A DNA stretch of 64,000 nucleotides from Anniella stebbinsi (taxonomy: Eukaryota > Chordata > Lepidosauria > Squamata > Anniellidae): positions 175,534,382 to 175,598,381 of the forward strand of contig JARDYH010000003.1 in NCBI GenBank assembly GCA_029215795.1. The letters run 5' to 3'. The notes below the pieces were generated by a model. It saw nothing but the letters and a program-made list of their open reading frames with translations, was not told the origin of the DNA and searched no databases. Below, one piece after another: positions 32,760 to 45,435 of the stretch. The number at the start of each line of letters is the position of its first letter. The stretch's first letter is position 1. The translations under genes were made by a program, and so were the position numbers.

Positions 32760-34470
32760 AAGAATGTACCAAGTCGTTTGTGTTTTTATTGAGAAATGAA
32801 GCCAGGTCACATGAAGTAAACACAAAATAGAAAAGGTAATTTTGGGCAAACATTACCAAAACCATTTCATGTCTAAAATCATATGAGAAGTTGCAAACTC
32901 TGGCTTTCAGTACAAAATTCTAAAGATGACCACATATATAACATTTCTAGGATGGTGGGGCTGACTTGGAAGGGCCCTCATTAAGTTCAGTGTAAACATA
33001 CTTTTCATTCCCAGATCAAACTTTGGGAAGGAAATGGTCCTGCAAGTTTGAAGCAGAAGTCAAGGTGCGTGGTGCTGATCAACTGCCCTCCTGTGAACTC
33101 ACTGAAAAATTGTCCCTCATCCCCACAGCAGTTTTGCATTTTTAAAAATGTTTAAACAAAGTAATAAGGTAATGAGTAAACAGATTAATCATGAACATTC
33201 ATGTACCTTGGACAGCTCTCCTGAAGCACAGCAGAGTCACAAGGCTGATAGCTGAACCAACATGAGATTTGTAGGTATCAGGGCAAGCCCAAGACGTTTT
33301 GCTGCCTAAGTGAAGAACCAGATCACCACCACCTATTTCATGTTAAGAAGTTGACTGGACTAGCAGCTGAATCTTACTTCAACAATGAAGACAGGACAGA
33401 GTCCTCCTGCATCTGATGGCAGCAGACTAGCTTAAATGGCAAAGGACAGGCAATGAGGCACACACTGTTCTGTTCTCCAACACCTTCTTGCTGCCCCCTC
33501 CAGCATCTGCTGACTGAGGTGGTAGCCTCACACTGCCTAATGGCAGGGCTGGTTCTTCTGGCAGGTTTGTCATTTAAGTTGTGAAGACAGGAAGAACCAT
33601 ACTGATTTCATAGCTGAGGAAAACACTCTGACTTGACCTCTATTTAATATTATGTTTGTCATCAGTCTTGTTGCCCAGTAATAATGACCTAAAGCACTGG
33701 AGTGACTTGTGAGTTGTTGTATTGAGGGAACAAGATCTAGGTGACATTCAGTAAGGAAAAGAAACCTCCACTCTACTGAAATCAAGTGTACTTAATTTTC
33801 TTTGGATATGTTTCCTAGTCATTCAAGTAAGGTTTTCCAGCAGTTAACTGACTGACTAAACCACATTTGGCTTAAGTACCCCTTGAATCAGTGACACAAT
33901 AAAACTAATATTTATGCACATGATGGCCCAGTTTCCTGACTTCATACTGTTATCCTCTGTTAATGTTAAAGGGCCTTGAAAACATAAATCCTAGATGCAT
34001 TACAGATGAACTAGGTCCATTGTGAAATATTTTGAAATGCTACACTTAGCAGTGCAGTTAACTTAATATGCAAATAAATTCGAGTATTTGCTGAGCCATG
34101 AGACAGCGCTACTAGGCACATCTCACATTCGTTATTGATAGGGAAAATAGATGGGAGGCTACCGAATGGAATCAGGAGATAAGATATATGCAAAATATTT
34201 CTCTGTTGCAATGGCAAAGTAAGCAGTTGCAGTAACATCAATGATAAATAGATTCTTCATGATAGGCACTTATTCAGATTTATTTATCAATGTGTGAGAT
34301 GCACTGTTTTCAGATCTTATTGTCACTTGTATTGCAAATTTACTAGACAACTTCGCTATCCAGTTCCGGAGAGTTTCACAATAGTGCTCTATAATTTCAG
34401 TGAAATATTTATGAGTGGGAGCTGTTTCAAAATGCTACAGACTGCATATATGAGAATTACCCATTTAACT
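32760..34470. other. Stretch without recognised features
   Basis: No supported gene, RNA or repeat. Confidence 0.45.
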
Positions 34471-34474
34471 GTTC

Positions 34475-34605
34475 AACAACCTAAAAGTAACTGTCCCAAA
34501 GTCACGAAGTCACCTTCATGGCTCTGGGGCGGGGGGATTGTAACCCTAATCTTGCCTGTCCAAGTCCCATTCTCTAACCGCTGGACCAACCACACTGGCA
34601 CTCAG
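34475..34605 (-). mobile_element. MIR-like tRNA SINE fragment, antisense
   Basis: Plus strand reads GTCCCAAAGTCAC, GGGATTGTAACCC and TCCCATTCTCTAACCGCTGG, the inverse of the tRNA-like head and core of MIR/CORE-type SINEs (AGTGGTTAGAG, GGTTACAATCCC, GTGACTTTGGG). Other copies: 36236-36440, 41660-41800, 53900-54140 (all antisense) and 40815-41117 (sense). Confidence 0.6.
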
Positions 34606-35149
34606 CATCTATCCTGAGAGAATTACTTAAAACTAAAGTTCACTTGGCTTCTGTACTGCAAACAACATCTCCTCTGTCACCTTCAGTAGTGTCACCTTCA
34701 GGAGTATCTCTAAGCATATCTAGTCACTGGTGTGTGTTTTTAATGCAAATGTTCCCTTCCCCCCCTCCGCCCCGCCCCATCCCAACACACTGCAGTTCAT
34801 GTAGGTTTCCTCATTTACCTCACAGCATTGCATAGTTGGAGCCTGGTAATATCTAGCAGGTTTATGGGTTCGGAATCCCTCCTACTGTGCAGTAACTATT
34901 ACAGCTCTGTGGGCATCCACTGTCAATTTACAGCCTATGTAGGTGGGCATGACCCGATGACACCTAAACAGGCCTCTTCATAAACAGGTGAGGGACAAGG
35001 GCTATAGAATACTGGCCCAAACAGCCTCAGGGTATCACAACTAATTTTGTCCATCATTGTTTTGGTTCAGCTTTTCATGCATTTGCCTCCATGCTGTCTG
35101 TATTTGACTGGACAGGCCTTTCTGTGTATGCCTTTGCTATTACAAAGTA

Positions 35150-35184
35150 TGACCATTGTAATAGCAACAAGCTATTACAATGGT
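35150..35184. repeat. Short perfect hairpin
   Basis: CCATTGTAATAGC and GCTATTACAATGG face each other around a 5-bp loop. No other context. Confidence 0.7.
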
Positions 35185-35289
35185 ATAATAGCAACAATAG
35201 GAAAGCAACAGCCCTGTGCACAGCCCTTAAATTAACTCTCCATAGAGGTCAGAGGTTTTTCCTCTATTTTGGTCTTCGTAAAGCTTGTA

Positions 35290-35466
35290 TCATGGAGGTC
35301 TGGTGGCTCCAATGTTAGTGGGGCAGTGAATCCGCTCTGGGTTTCAGTCAGAACTCCAAATGAGTTTCTGCACCTTGGATAGCTCCTTTAGAGTTCTAAC
35401 TGGTTCTGACTGAAACCTGGAGCAGATTCACTGCCCCACTTACATCGGAGTCACCAGCCTCCACTG
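35290..35466. mobile_element. Foldback MITE with about 66-bp arms
   Basis: GGAGGTCTGGTGGCTCCAAT, GTGGGGCAGTGAATC and GGTTTCAGTCAGAAC return inverted as GTTCTGACTGAAACC, GATTCACTGCCCCAC and GGAGTCACCAGCCTCC. Spacer about 45 bp. No duplication of the target could be established. Confidence 0.75.
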
Positions 35467-35876
35467 GCTTGTATATCCCCATTTATTTCACATGAAATCT
35501 ATCTGACAAATTATTGTTTATTTACTGGCAATCTTGAATGGACTCTGTAATTTGTTAGTTTTACAGGGTTGTATCCAGAATTTGCCTCCCTTGGACAGAA
35601 GGGCTCTTTCCGTTCACAGAAGGTTTCAGATACAGCAGAATATTTGCACTGGTGGAATGGAGGGGGGCATTTTGGCTGATTCCCCCTCCTCTGCTGTCTC
35701 CCTATGACCTCTCTTCCCCATTCTGCTACAGAGGGTTGTGAGGACCTCCCAGAAGAGTGTGATAGGTGATGCCAGGGGGCTATAGGGGGAGGTGGAATTG
35801 GTGGAAATTGCCCACCCTTCTTGCTGGCTGGAGCAACCTGAGGGGAACTCTGCTCAGAAAGATCCAGTCCATAGTG

Positions 35877-36185
35877 TTTAAAGCAGGGCTGTTGAACCAC
35901 TTTGAGTCTGAGGGCTACACTCCATTTTGGAGAAGGTCTCAGGAACTGCATTGCAGCAGTAGATGGGGCCAAGGACAAAAGAAGCAGGGCCAAAAATATT
36001 AAAAATGCCAGCATATTTTAGTTTAAAACTCTTGCTGCCAATAATTAAGCCTTAGAAGAGGCATTTTTACCTGGGGAGGGTTGCCAGGGCAAGGGGGCAT
36101 GGCCATCTGAGGAACGGAGGACTGTATTGGAATCCCAGGAGGGCCAGAGGTACTGAATCTCTGTTTTAAATTGAGATATAGGTTA
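35877..36185. mobile_element. Decayed hAT-like element, GAGGGCTACAC/GAGGGCCAGAGG type
   Basis: CAGGGCTGTTGAACCACTTTG and TCTGAGGGCTACAC open the element; GGAGGGCCAGAGGTACTGAA closes it. This wording (a gene-less block about a header and a pale repeat of its end) matches 53540-53800. The 167-codon antisense frame with a hydrophobic start overlapping 35511-36014 runs across the element and flank and is not a credible gene. Confidence 0.4.
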
Positions 36186-36235
36186 TGTTTATAGTGATTT
36201 TTTTTTGGGGGGGGGGGGGGGCGAAGCAGCATATA

Positions 36236-36440
36236 ATTTATTTATTTATTACATTTATATACTGCTTTTGCTCCCCTCCCACTTGCAGGAACCCAAGGGG
36301 GCTTACATGATTCTTCTCCTCTCCATTTTATCCTCACAACAACCCTGTGAGGTAGGTTAGGCTGAGAATTAGTGATTGGCCCAAAGTCTTGAGCTTCCAT
36401 GGCTGAGTGGGGATTGAATCCAGGTCTGTCCTATCCCTGT
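36236..36440 (-). mobile_element. MIR-like SINE with L2-type 3' end, antisense
   Basis: Plus strand: TTTATTTATTTATTACATTT, ATACTGCTTTTGCTCCC, TATCCTCACAACAACCCTGTG, AGGTAGGTTAGGCTGAG, GATTGGCCCAAAG, GGGGATTGAATCCAGG. The inverse has a tRNA-like B box, a CORE segment and an L2-type tail, so it was probably mobilised by L2. A G-run of about 14 precedes it at 36206-36221. Confidence 0.7.
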
Positions 36441-36449
36441 CCAACACAG

Positions 36450-39420
36450 GATTTCAGATAAGATATTAAGAGTGTGTGTGTAAAATGCCTTTTCTTCCTG
36501 GAATAATTGTAGTCACCCCACTCCTTAATAAATGAATGTTAAAATTGCATTACTAAGTGCCACCCCCACCCACTCCCCATACACATCCAGATATATTTGA
36601 TGAAGTTTGCTGGAAAAAGATGGGCAGTATGGCGGTGGGATCATAAGGTAGCCAGTTTTAGCTTCTGATTAAAAAAAAATTGGAAATTCAGATGTCTGGG
36701 TAAACTGATGAATAGGACCAATGGTACAAGACCATTGTTAAAAGAGGTAGGCTTGTTGTTTGTTTTAGGGTGGGGGAAGGGAAATACTGACATATGTGGG
36801 GGGAAGAAACTTGCTAGGAAGAATATTTTACACATGAAGCTCAAGGCATTTGTAACATGAAGGTAAAACTTACATTGTCCGGAATATTACTTTGCATTAT
36901 AAATTTCTTTGCTTTGCTTTCACTTGGAGTTCCACATAAACAATGATCAGACATCATCAAAAATTGATTAAAGAGACTCAAAGGTGATTTAAGCTTCATG
37001 AGTGAAAAATACCTAAAAGGGAAGAGCATGCCAATAATATATAGAAGTTTTACTTCATTTGTGAGGTATGAAAAAAATCCAGAAAATAGAGTCATGGCAG
37101 AGAATGTGATGTAGAGTAGACTGTATCTGTTCCTCATGTGAATACCAATAGCCATTTACTCAGAAGACTTCCAGCCTGTGCACACTTTAGCCCTGTTTTG
37201 ACATTTCCCCTCAAGCTATTGACAATCATGTGAAGGGGAAAGGGGAGCTGCGTCCCATTAAGCCCTGCATCCATGCGTTGGGGAGCACACCTGTAGATGT
37301 GTGTGAGGAGGATTGCCAAACTGTCAGGTTTCCCGGTCCCTCGGGCAAGCACACATTCTGGCAAACTGACATGGGACACCCAAATCAGTGAGACTTCTTT
37401 ATTGCAGGAAATCTCACAACAAAAGCTTAATAATGACATACTTCAGAAATCATATAGCTGATGGTCAGTAACTATAGGCTCCAAGAAATTCCAGAACAGT
37501 CAAAAGCTAATCACTACTACTGTGATGAGATCCCCATAAACGTGGTTTGCCCATTGCCAACTCCACAGTTCTGAACATAAGGGAAGGGCCAATCCATACA
37601 CGGGTTCCAAACCCGGACAAAGGAAAGGAATAATTCCTGACACAAACAGGGATCTTTGGGAAAGATTTGCTGCTATTGAAGGATATAATGGGAATTGCCA
37701 CATGCATGTGACAAGGCCCTTTCCACCTTTGGCCCCTTGAAGGAGGAAGGAGTGTTCCCCTCAAATAGACGGCAGAAGATTCTGAATCCATAGCCTATAA
37801 GTGTATTGGGAATCCAAAACAAGCAGCCTTCCTGAGTGGTGGAAATTGTGCATACAGCCTGAGAAAAACCGTAAAATTAATAACTGGCCAGGAGATGTTG
37901 TGATGGCCCACATTCTGCAGTATAGTCACAGAATCCAGCTGCATATCCTGTATGATTTTGTGTGTAATAAAGAGATGTCCATCATCTTTCATGAAGCAAT
38001 GAACATTGCTATTGCTAATCTTTCTAAAGTTCCTTCACAGTCTCTGGTTACCTAGGTAATACCTGTGATTAGAAGATTCCTCACATTAGCATTTTCCAAT
38101 ACTGCAAGTCCACTTATAGCACACTGGTATAAACTGGGCTATTTTTCTCTCACATAGCAATTATCCTGAGGGAAATTCCTAGAGATGCTGCTGAAAAATG
38201 GCAATGTCCTATATATTTTATAAGACCTCAATAGGATTTAATAAAATATAATCCTAGTATACTACAATTATATTTATTAAATATGTACTAAATGTTATAT
38301 TCTCTTTCAGGTTCTGTAGGAGATGCCTTGCTCTCCTTTTAAATAAGAAATTATCTTTTAAAGATAGTATTTCCAAGGATGGTTTTCTCACCCTTCATTA
38401 GCGACCTTTTGATTCGTTCTCATGGTTCACTAATAATATTACCCACTTGCCTAGAAAAAGAAAAGATGAACCGACAAGATACCTATAAGTATAGTTGCTT
38501 CACAAATGTCAGAATAATGGAGGGTGTTATACACACATCGCAAATTATTCATTCTTATGCTACTTTTTCCAGATTCTTCTTCAGAATTTCCATTGACCAT
38601 TTTACTTGGGCACTTATATTTTAATTACAGAGCAAGTTGCAAAAAAAGAAGAAAATGCAATGACGCCACTTATACTGTCTATGATTTCCTTTCCATTGTA
38701 ATATAAGATTATCTACTGGTGTCATTTTTATACATTTTACATACATTTTATTTATATTATATTGTTCTACTATTTGTGGTCATTGTATCATGAATAAATG
38801 ACAGACTGACTGATACACTCCAAATTACCTGACTTTTCAGTTTTCATTACCAAAAATCCTGTAATGTTTTAATTGATCTACTCTACACATCCATCCTAAA
38901 TGTTCCAGAGTGGTTTTCTTTCCACATTTATGTTCAGTCTGTGTTCTCAAAACATTATGCTCCAAACTATCTTGTTCTGTATTTTTGAGATATTTATATT
39001 TTGAGGGTGCTTTCTATCAATATGGGAAATTCTTTTTAAAAATCTGTCCCGAGTGTGTGTGTGTGTGTGTCTGTTGGAGCGGCAGCAGTAGTGGGGAATT
39101 GTCATTTCAATGATCGGCACATCTCTTCTTTGCAGTTATTGTTCCTAGATATTAACAGTACCTAACTTCAGTTGGGCAAAGGGAGTAGAGGTTTTCTCTT
39201 CCCTTTATTCCCATTTCTTTTGGAGTAGAATAAAGAGTAGATATTATGAAATAATGTATCTACTGATAGACCTGTATTTTTACTTTTATTTTTTTAAAGA
39301 GTCATGGTAATTGTTAGCCATTCTAAGAACCCTTCAAGTTTGAAGAATGGAGTATGAATGAAAGAATAAAATAAAAATCGGATTTGGCCCAGGGGCTTTC
39401 GGTTGCCGACCCCTGCTGTA
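36450..39420. other. Long stretch without recognised genes or repeats
   Basis: Mostly unique-looking sequence. Short frames (for example 36841-37155 and 37134-37439, minus) lack recognisable domains. A short terminus resembling a hAT end (GGTTGCCGACCCCTG) lies at 39400-39416. Confidence 0.45.
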
Positions 39421-39428
39421 ATGTAACT

Positions 39429-39848
39429 AGGGGTGTTATCACACACGCGGTTTTAAGCACACTCACCACGAGTTTAATCCACTTCTTCAGCGGGGAACTC
39501 ACATGATGTTGTCCCCCTCATGCTGTTCTCGTGCCCTGAGTGCTCCATTTTTAGTTTCTGTTTCGATTTAACCCTCACACCAGAAAAGAGGCAGTGGTTG
39601 TAATACTGTAATACTATATCAGACAGGTACCTAGCACTCAACCACTTATAATTACAAAGGATTCCAAAAACTTGATAAGTCCACAATTGGGTTTATTTTT
39701 ATCAATGAACAACTTTATCTTTATCAATGAGCAAAACTGACCACATGTGATTCAAAATACTAGATTTACATAGGAAATGGAGAGGGAACCCGCAGAAGCA
39801 ATCGGGGGGGGGGGGGGGGGAGGAATGGTATGTGTGATAAAGGCCTAA
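39429..39848. mobile_element. MITE with TATCACACA ends
   Basis: The left end AGGGGTGTTATCACACACGC and the right end GGTATGTGTGATAAAGGCCT are imperfect inverted repeats. A G-run of about 17 is at 39805-39821. Non-coding. Confidence 0.55.
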
Positions 39849-40242
39849 ATAGCCATACAAATTCATGGTGCAGTGTGCATCTTTCAAGCAGTCCCATTTC
39901 AGAGCGAATTAATTTGACCCCCAAACAAATAAGCTCTTAATTATGGGATTTGGAAGCTCTATCAAGCCCAGTATGTGCTGCTGAAACAGTTGTGTGCTCA
40001 CTTTACATTGCAGCTCAACCTACATTTAGCATCACAGTACTCAGCTTATAGAAGGATTCTTTATATCTGTTAAAGCATAATTAACTAACGTTGAGGGTAT
40101 TCTACATGCCATGTTCATGTTACGGAACAAAGAGTAAAGGCAAAGCTTTGAATTATTGGACTGAATTGCAGAATACTGTAGTTGTTCAGTATTCATAGTC
40201 AAGACTGCATGAGTCAGATGTTGTTAATAAGCTAGAATTCTC

Positions 40243-40581
40243 GAGTGTCATCAGACGGGCATTGTATAGCACACTCATTACTAGCCACTTGTGGATGTTT
40301 GTGGGTCCTTTTGACAACGATGTCTGCCTCCCATGCATCTCCAGCTCCTTCTGGTCTTTTTTCCGTAACAAAAAAAGGATGGGGAAAATCTGACTTCTGG
40401 GGTTGAAGTGAAATGTGACACCATTTCCTGCTGTGTGAAAATGCCCACTGAATGGGCCACATGGTCATTATTTACTTCCTCCTTCTTCCCCATGTGAAGA
40501 AAGAGGAAGTACTGTGGGACAGAAGTGGGGGGAAAGCAATGGTAGGGAAACGTGATTCCCCGCCCCCATCTGATGACTCTC
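40243..40581 (+). mobile_element. MITE of the GTCATCAGACG family
   Basis: Ends GAGTGTCATCAGACGGG and the inverse CCCATCTGATGACTCTC form imperfect 17-bp inverted repeats, 339 bp apart. Interior blocks match the copy at 5996-6345 on the opposite strand. No target duplication could be resolved; overlapping antisense frames are not genes. Confidence 0.75.
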
Positions 40582-40814
40582 TTAGAGAGAATCCTCAGTG
40601 TCATTGTTGTACATAGTAAGAATCTGTGTAGAATATTCTAAGTATGTGTTGTACTGCTGTAACTAAATTAAAAATAATTCTGAAAAATTAAACAGGCAAG
40701 TGAAGTTGCACAGCAATCCTTTCCAAAGCTTAAATGATTTATTTTCTGCCCAGTAACTGAACACTTGGGATTTTCCCTGCAATGATTTTTTTTTAAAAAA
40801 TGCATAACCAATAG

Positions 40815-41117
40815 TCAGTGTGGTACAGTGGTTAGAACAGCCTTCCCCTACTGGGAATTATAGGAATTGTAGTCAGCATGGGAATGATGGAAATTGTAGT
40901 CCAACACATCTAGGGGGGTACTAAGTTGGGGACGTATGAGTTAGAGTGTCAGCCTAAGATAAGGGAGATAGCTATGAAGCTTACTTGGTGACCTTGGCCA
41001 GTAGCCATCTCCCAGCCTAACCTATCTCACTGGGTTGTTGTGAGAATAAGAATGGGACAGAGAACCATGAGCTTCTCACTGGAGCTCACTGGATAATAAG
41101 CGAGATATAAATGTACC
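40815..41117 (+). mobile_element. MIR-like SINE, sense, split by a MITE
   Basis: Head TGTGGTACAGTGGTTAGA is broken by the MITE at 40838-40938, then resumes as GTTAGAGTGTCAGCC. The core has GTGACCTTGGCCAGT, CCTAACCTATCTCACTGGGTTGTTGTGAG, the end GATATAAATG. This is the sense counterpart of the antisense copies listed. Confidence 0.7.
40838..40938. mobile_element. hAT-like MITE inserted in the SINE
   Basis: Starts CAGCCTTCCCC and holds inverted GGAATTATAGG and GGAAATTGTAGTCC blocks. Flanks GGTTAGAA (40830-40837) and AGTTAGAG (40939-40946) agree at 6 of 8 bases and together rebuild the SINE head, so they are a plausible hAT target duplication. Confidence 0.65.
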
Positions 41118-41507
41118 AAGAAAATAAAGGAAATTCAAAAGGTAAATCTCTGAGTGATGCTTTTGTCAGTGCCAAAAGGAAGGAGTGGCAGCTGATGGGA
41201 AGAGGAAGCATAACCTGTATTCACAACAATTTCACAGAAGCCGGAACCATCCATATGTTCCTACTAATCCTACTGTGTGTGTCTGTGTGGGTGGGTGGGT
41301 GTGTGAGAGAGAGAGAGACTGGGACCATTATCTATCATCTGCCCTTTTCAACAAAACTGGTCCAACCCAAAACTGGAAGTATATCACCCTGAGATCCCCT
41401 CCTCCACAAAGTGCCCCACTCCTGCATCTTGCAGGGAAGTGGGATGCTGTGCTTAGCTCCAGCACCAGTTTTTAGAAATGTAACTTAAACTTTATATAGC
41501 AATTTAC

Positions 41508-41602
41508 AGTGCAGTCCAGCATACATGTCTACTCAGAAGTAAGGTCCATTAAATTCTATAGGACATACTCCCAGGTAAGTTTGTGTAGCAGTGCAGCCCA
41601 AG
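41508..41602. mobile_element. Foldback repeat of the CTACTCAGAAGTAAG family
   Basis: ACAGTGCAGTCCAGCATACAT and TCTACTCAGAAGTAAGGTCC are inverted around ATTAAATTCTAT by GGACATACTCCCAGGTAAG and GTAGCAGTGCAGCC. A common squamate palindromic repeat; superfamily not determined. Confidence 0.65.
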
Positions 41603-41659
41603 AGTGTTTGAAGTACAGTTTCCCAACAATGCTTACAATACTGTGAGAAACTGTATTAT

Positions 41660-41800
41660 TATAAGTGTATGATTTGGGAGGAGGCTGAGAGTGTGTGGCT
41701 TGCCTAAGGCTACTGAAATGATGGCAAACTTGAGTCTTGACCCAGGGACGTCCTACTTCACAGCTCAGACACCTATCACTCCACAATACTTACTCTTAAT
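41660..41800 (-). mobile_element. MIR-like SINE fragment, antisense
   Basis: Plus strand carries GGAGGCTGAGAG, GGCTTGCCTAAGGC, TTGAGTCTTGACCCAGG and CAGACACCTATCACTCCAC, the inverse of the head and core of the MIR-like family. Confidence 0.5.
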
Positions 41801-42089
41801 ATACATCTGACTGACTGGAAAGATACAAACATCTTTCAATCTGAATCAAGTTTGCAAGGTCTGTCTTCTGTCTTAAAAACAGCAACCCTGTAATGGAATA
41901 GATATACACATACTACAACCAGTGATGGGCTCATAGCAGAATAATATCATGAAGAGCATGGCATCTTGTCACTGTATTACTCTTGGTCTTCCAGTTGCCT
42001 TAACCACTCAGATTCATTCAGCAAAACAAAGGAAAAGTTCTATTTCAGAAAACAAACAAGAAAGCAACATACAAACAAAATGAAAAGTC

Positions 42090-42190
42090 TGCTAAATCAG
42101 ACCAAAGACCAGTCTAGACTGGCATCCTGCTTCCAAAAGAGACCAGGTGCTTCCAGGAAGCCACCTAAACAGGACATGAAGAGTTTTTCT
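42090..42190 (-). mobile_element. Antisense LINE/SINE 3' end fragment
   Basis: Plus strand ATCAGACCAAAGACCAGTCT and GGCATCCTGCTTCC is the inverse of the CR1-type 3' sequence (GGACTAGATGG... CTGAT). Fragmentary. Confidence 0.45.
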
Positions 42191-42439
42191 ATACCAGGCT
42201 ATTAATCTGCTGTATCAAATTTCAGTTTCCTCCCAGAACTGAACTTTGAGCACTATGCACAGAATGTTTCCTTTCTTCCTTTTCTGCTACTTTACCTCTA
42301 AGTGGCGGTATTCTGCAACATAGCAGAATAGTGCAATTATACAAGTGGAAAAGGCATTTTCTTTCTCTTTAACAAATAATGCCACATTTTCCTCCTCTAA
42401 AAAGACTCACCAAAAGTGCTGTTTAAAAACAGAAGCCAA

Positions 42440-42798
42440 GGCTGCCTCTACAAGAGAGGTTTAAAGCTCTTTCAAGGCACTTAAAATTTTTTACCTCTAC
42501 AAGAATGGAGCACAAATCGGGCATAGAGGCGCTTTTTCTCTCCGATTATGCGCATTATCAAATGCGCGTTAAATAGCGAGTTTTATTTTGCTCCGGCCGT
42601 TAAAATGCATTTTGACTATGTGAACAAGCGCTTATGCGCATTAACAACTTGTAAAGCGCATTTTGGTCATCCGTTAATGCGCTTCGCCGCCTCTCGCCGC
42701 CTCTCATGCAGAGGTATTAGGTGTAAATGCTCTTCAGCGATTATGCGCATAATCGCCTAACCGGGCGCAAAAAGCGAATCCTTGTAGAGGGGACCTAA
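42440..42798 (+). mobile_element. CpG-retaining palindromic element, copy 2
   Basis: 359 bp aligned end to end with 2050-2407 in the same orientation. It has the same internal CCTCTACAAGAA repeat near 42494, the same GCGCAT words, and the identical 20-bp palindrome at 42737-42756. The flanks differ completely from copy 1 (AGAAGCCAA and ACTGGAGG here), which fixes the shared ends to within a few bases. This copy sits in unique-looking sequence. Confidence 0.75.
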
Positions 42799-42939
42799 AC
42801 TGGAGGTTCATGATGTTGTATAAAGAACCAACTGTGAGTAGGGAATGACTCGCACACAATAAACACCTTTGTAGAAAAGCTCATGAAGACAACAGCCCTT
42901 GTCACCCAGTATACTCCCTTCAAACATGGATATTCTGTT

Positions 42940-43258
42940 TAGCTATAATGGCCCATGGCTGTTAATAATCTAACCCCTTTAAATCTAAATCCACATTGCA
43001 TTGGGAAGAGGAGAGACTTAGTGCTATTGGAGAGAGATGTAATGCTATTCTATGGGACAGCCTTTGTCAAGTTGGTGCCCTTCAAATGTTTTGGAACTCC
43101 CATCATCCCCAGACAGTATGGTCAATAGTCAGGAATGCTGTAAGTTGCAGCCCAAAATAACTGCAGGGATCAGGTTGCTATGATACTACCAATACAGACA
43201 CCACACTTAGAGAGAGCTTTGCCTATTGGGTGGTATAGAAATGTAATAAATAAATAAG
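42940..43258 (+). mobile_element. L2-type LINE 3' end with inserted MITE
   Basis: Sense 3' fragment ending GAGAGAGCTTTGCCTATTGG, GTGGTATAGAAATG and (AAAT)n, like the tail at 16420-16476. It is broken by a hAT-like MITE at about 43062-43182 (AGCCTTTGTCAAGTTGGTGC to GGATCAGGTTGCT). Confidence 0.6.
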
Positions 43259-43259
43259 T

Positions 43260-45398
43260 CCTATTATCAATTTAGGTATAAAAAGAACAATAAGCAAAAG
43301 ATATCTTGCATGGGTGAAATTAATTCATATGGATACTGATGAGGAGAAGAGAGTGGCAGAAGTTTCAATATCCAGAAGCTAACAATCATAGTATCTTCCT
43401 AGTCCAATGTATCTAAAATCTTGAATAGTAAGCAGTTCAAAATGTAGTTGAACAAAACAGACTTCAAGCAAAAGAATGGGAAAGGAGGGGAGGGTCACTT
43501 TCTGGATTTTCTCTATCCCAGCTTAAAACTGAGTGTTCAGCAAGCACCATTTCTGGAGTTGCAAGGGAGGGAATTGCATGAAAGGACATTTGTCACCTCT
43601 CAAATCAATATACTCTCTATATGAAAATAGTGAAGGGGGGTCTAAATCAACAGGGGACAGAGGACACTCTAGGTAAATGTGAGAGTTGAGTTGCCTTGGT
43701 AGTGCCCAAGAAAAATGCAAATTTATAAGCTATGTGGGGGGGAAAAGTTACTGAAGGCTGTTGAAATTCACATATCAGTTTGTAATGGTAATTCTGCTCC
43801 CCCATAGTACTCATCTTTGTATTACAAGTCATTCTGCCTACAAATGGTTCAAACAGGTCTCTGAAGATTCTCTGAAGATATCAACACTATCCAGCTGTCA
43901 CATTTGTGCCATGGTGCATGTCAGGGTTGAGTTTAAAATTTTTGATCAAGCTCAGGACAATGTCCCATTTTTTCCCTCCAGAAGTGCAAATGAAACTCAC
44001 CAACCATCCCGCCATCTAGCAATACTGAACTAAACTGCTTTAATTTTTTTTAAAACTGTATTAAAGGGGGGGGACCACCAGAAGAACGTTATTTAAAACT
44101 CGCATGAGTGGACAAGATAGACATATATTGGATTTAACATTGGTAAAGGATCTCTAAATTGAGATATTCTAAAGATCAATAGATCCTCGACTGATTAAAG
44201 TTGGCATATGCTACTGAAGCCTCTCAGATTGATCTAGACACAGGATATACCAGAATAGTGAGATGTAGGCCAATACAAACCCACTGAATTTATTAGACAT
44301 AAAATCAACCAACTTCTTTGGCTTTATTAGTTTGAGGATCACAGCCACCACTCCACATCAGTGTTTGGATTTGCCCTAAAGACTTATCCTAAACTCAAAA
44401 TAGTAATGACTGCCTATGTGAGAAAGGTACAAGCATTCAGTACAGCTGCTATCCAGGTTGCAGTTCTATAGCCACACATAAACACACTGCATGTTCTACT
44501 CATTCACTCCTGTTCGTGTCCTTCCCACCCCCTTTTCCTTCCTTTGGATCAAGCCTTAGAAGCCAAGAACAGTAAGATTTCCGTCTTTTTTGTTTTTTGT
44601 TTTTAAAAAAGAATCCACCACTCAGGGTCTACTTGATCATAAATCCACAGGCGTTCTGATTAAACAGAAATTTAGAATTTCAGGAAAATCTCACACATGA
44701 ACATAAAACTCCATAATATTTCTCTATAATGAGATGAACCAATTAACCTAAACCCCATTCATGGTCTCTTATTTACAAAGTATTTGGGGAGCTGGGGTGG
44801 GGTGGGGTGGGGAAGCAACTTCCAAAGATGTTCATTGTTTAGTTAGCCACTGGTAATCCTCTTGGTCTAAGGTGGCAGGTAATGGTGTTAGTGATATTGA
44901 AAGAGCTTTATCAAGCGACAAATGCTTTTCACCCAGCTTGTATGAAGGCTGTTAAACCCTTTTTTATTTCTCGATGTATAACTCAATAGACAAGAAATAT
45001 ACATTTCAATATACATATTCAAAAGAGGCAAAAGAATAAAAGGGTGGTAAACACACCTCGAACTAAAAAAAAATGTATTCCCTGTAAGTTTTATGCTTCA
45101 TGCTATCCAAGTTAAAATCACCATGCTTAAAAATGCAGATATACAGAGTTCCCTGAAAATTTCAATCAAGGTAAATCAGCATAAGTAGATCACTTTTGGA
45201 CAGAACGTTTAAAGGGATTCATAGTCTAACAGAAAATCTATGACATGACATGAACACACAGTTTATATTCTGCAATAAGCAGCTTTCAGAAGACATACAC
45301 ACCCCTCTACTGATCAGAAATGGGGAAAGCCCACTTCAACAGACATACGAAAAATCTTCAAGAGACACTAAAATGTATCATCAAACACACAGAAGCAA

Positions 45399-45400
<2 letters not shown>
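43260..45400. other. Stretch without recognised features; G-rich array
   Basis: A GGGGT array lies at 44793-44812, a possible G-quadruplex. No gene or transposon recognised. Confidence 0.45.

Positions 45401-45430
<30 letters not shown>
45401..45430 (+). repeat. (AC)15 microsatellite
   Basis: Uninterrupted AC array, about 30 bp. Confidence 0.95.

Positions 45431-45435
<5 letters not shown>

Noticed and set aside
35511..36014. A 167-codon minus-strand frame with a signal-peptide-like start
   Set aside because: It spans a decayed hAT-like repeat and its flank; no domain was recognised and the hydrophobic start follows from T/A-rich repeat sequence.
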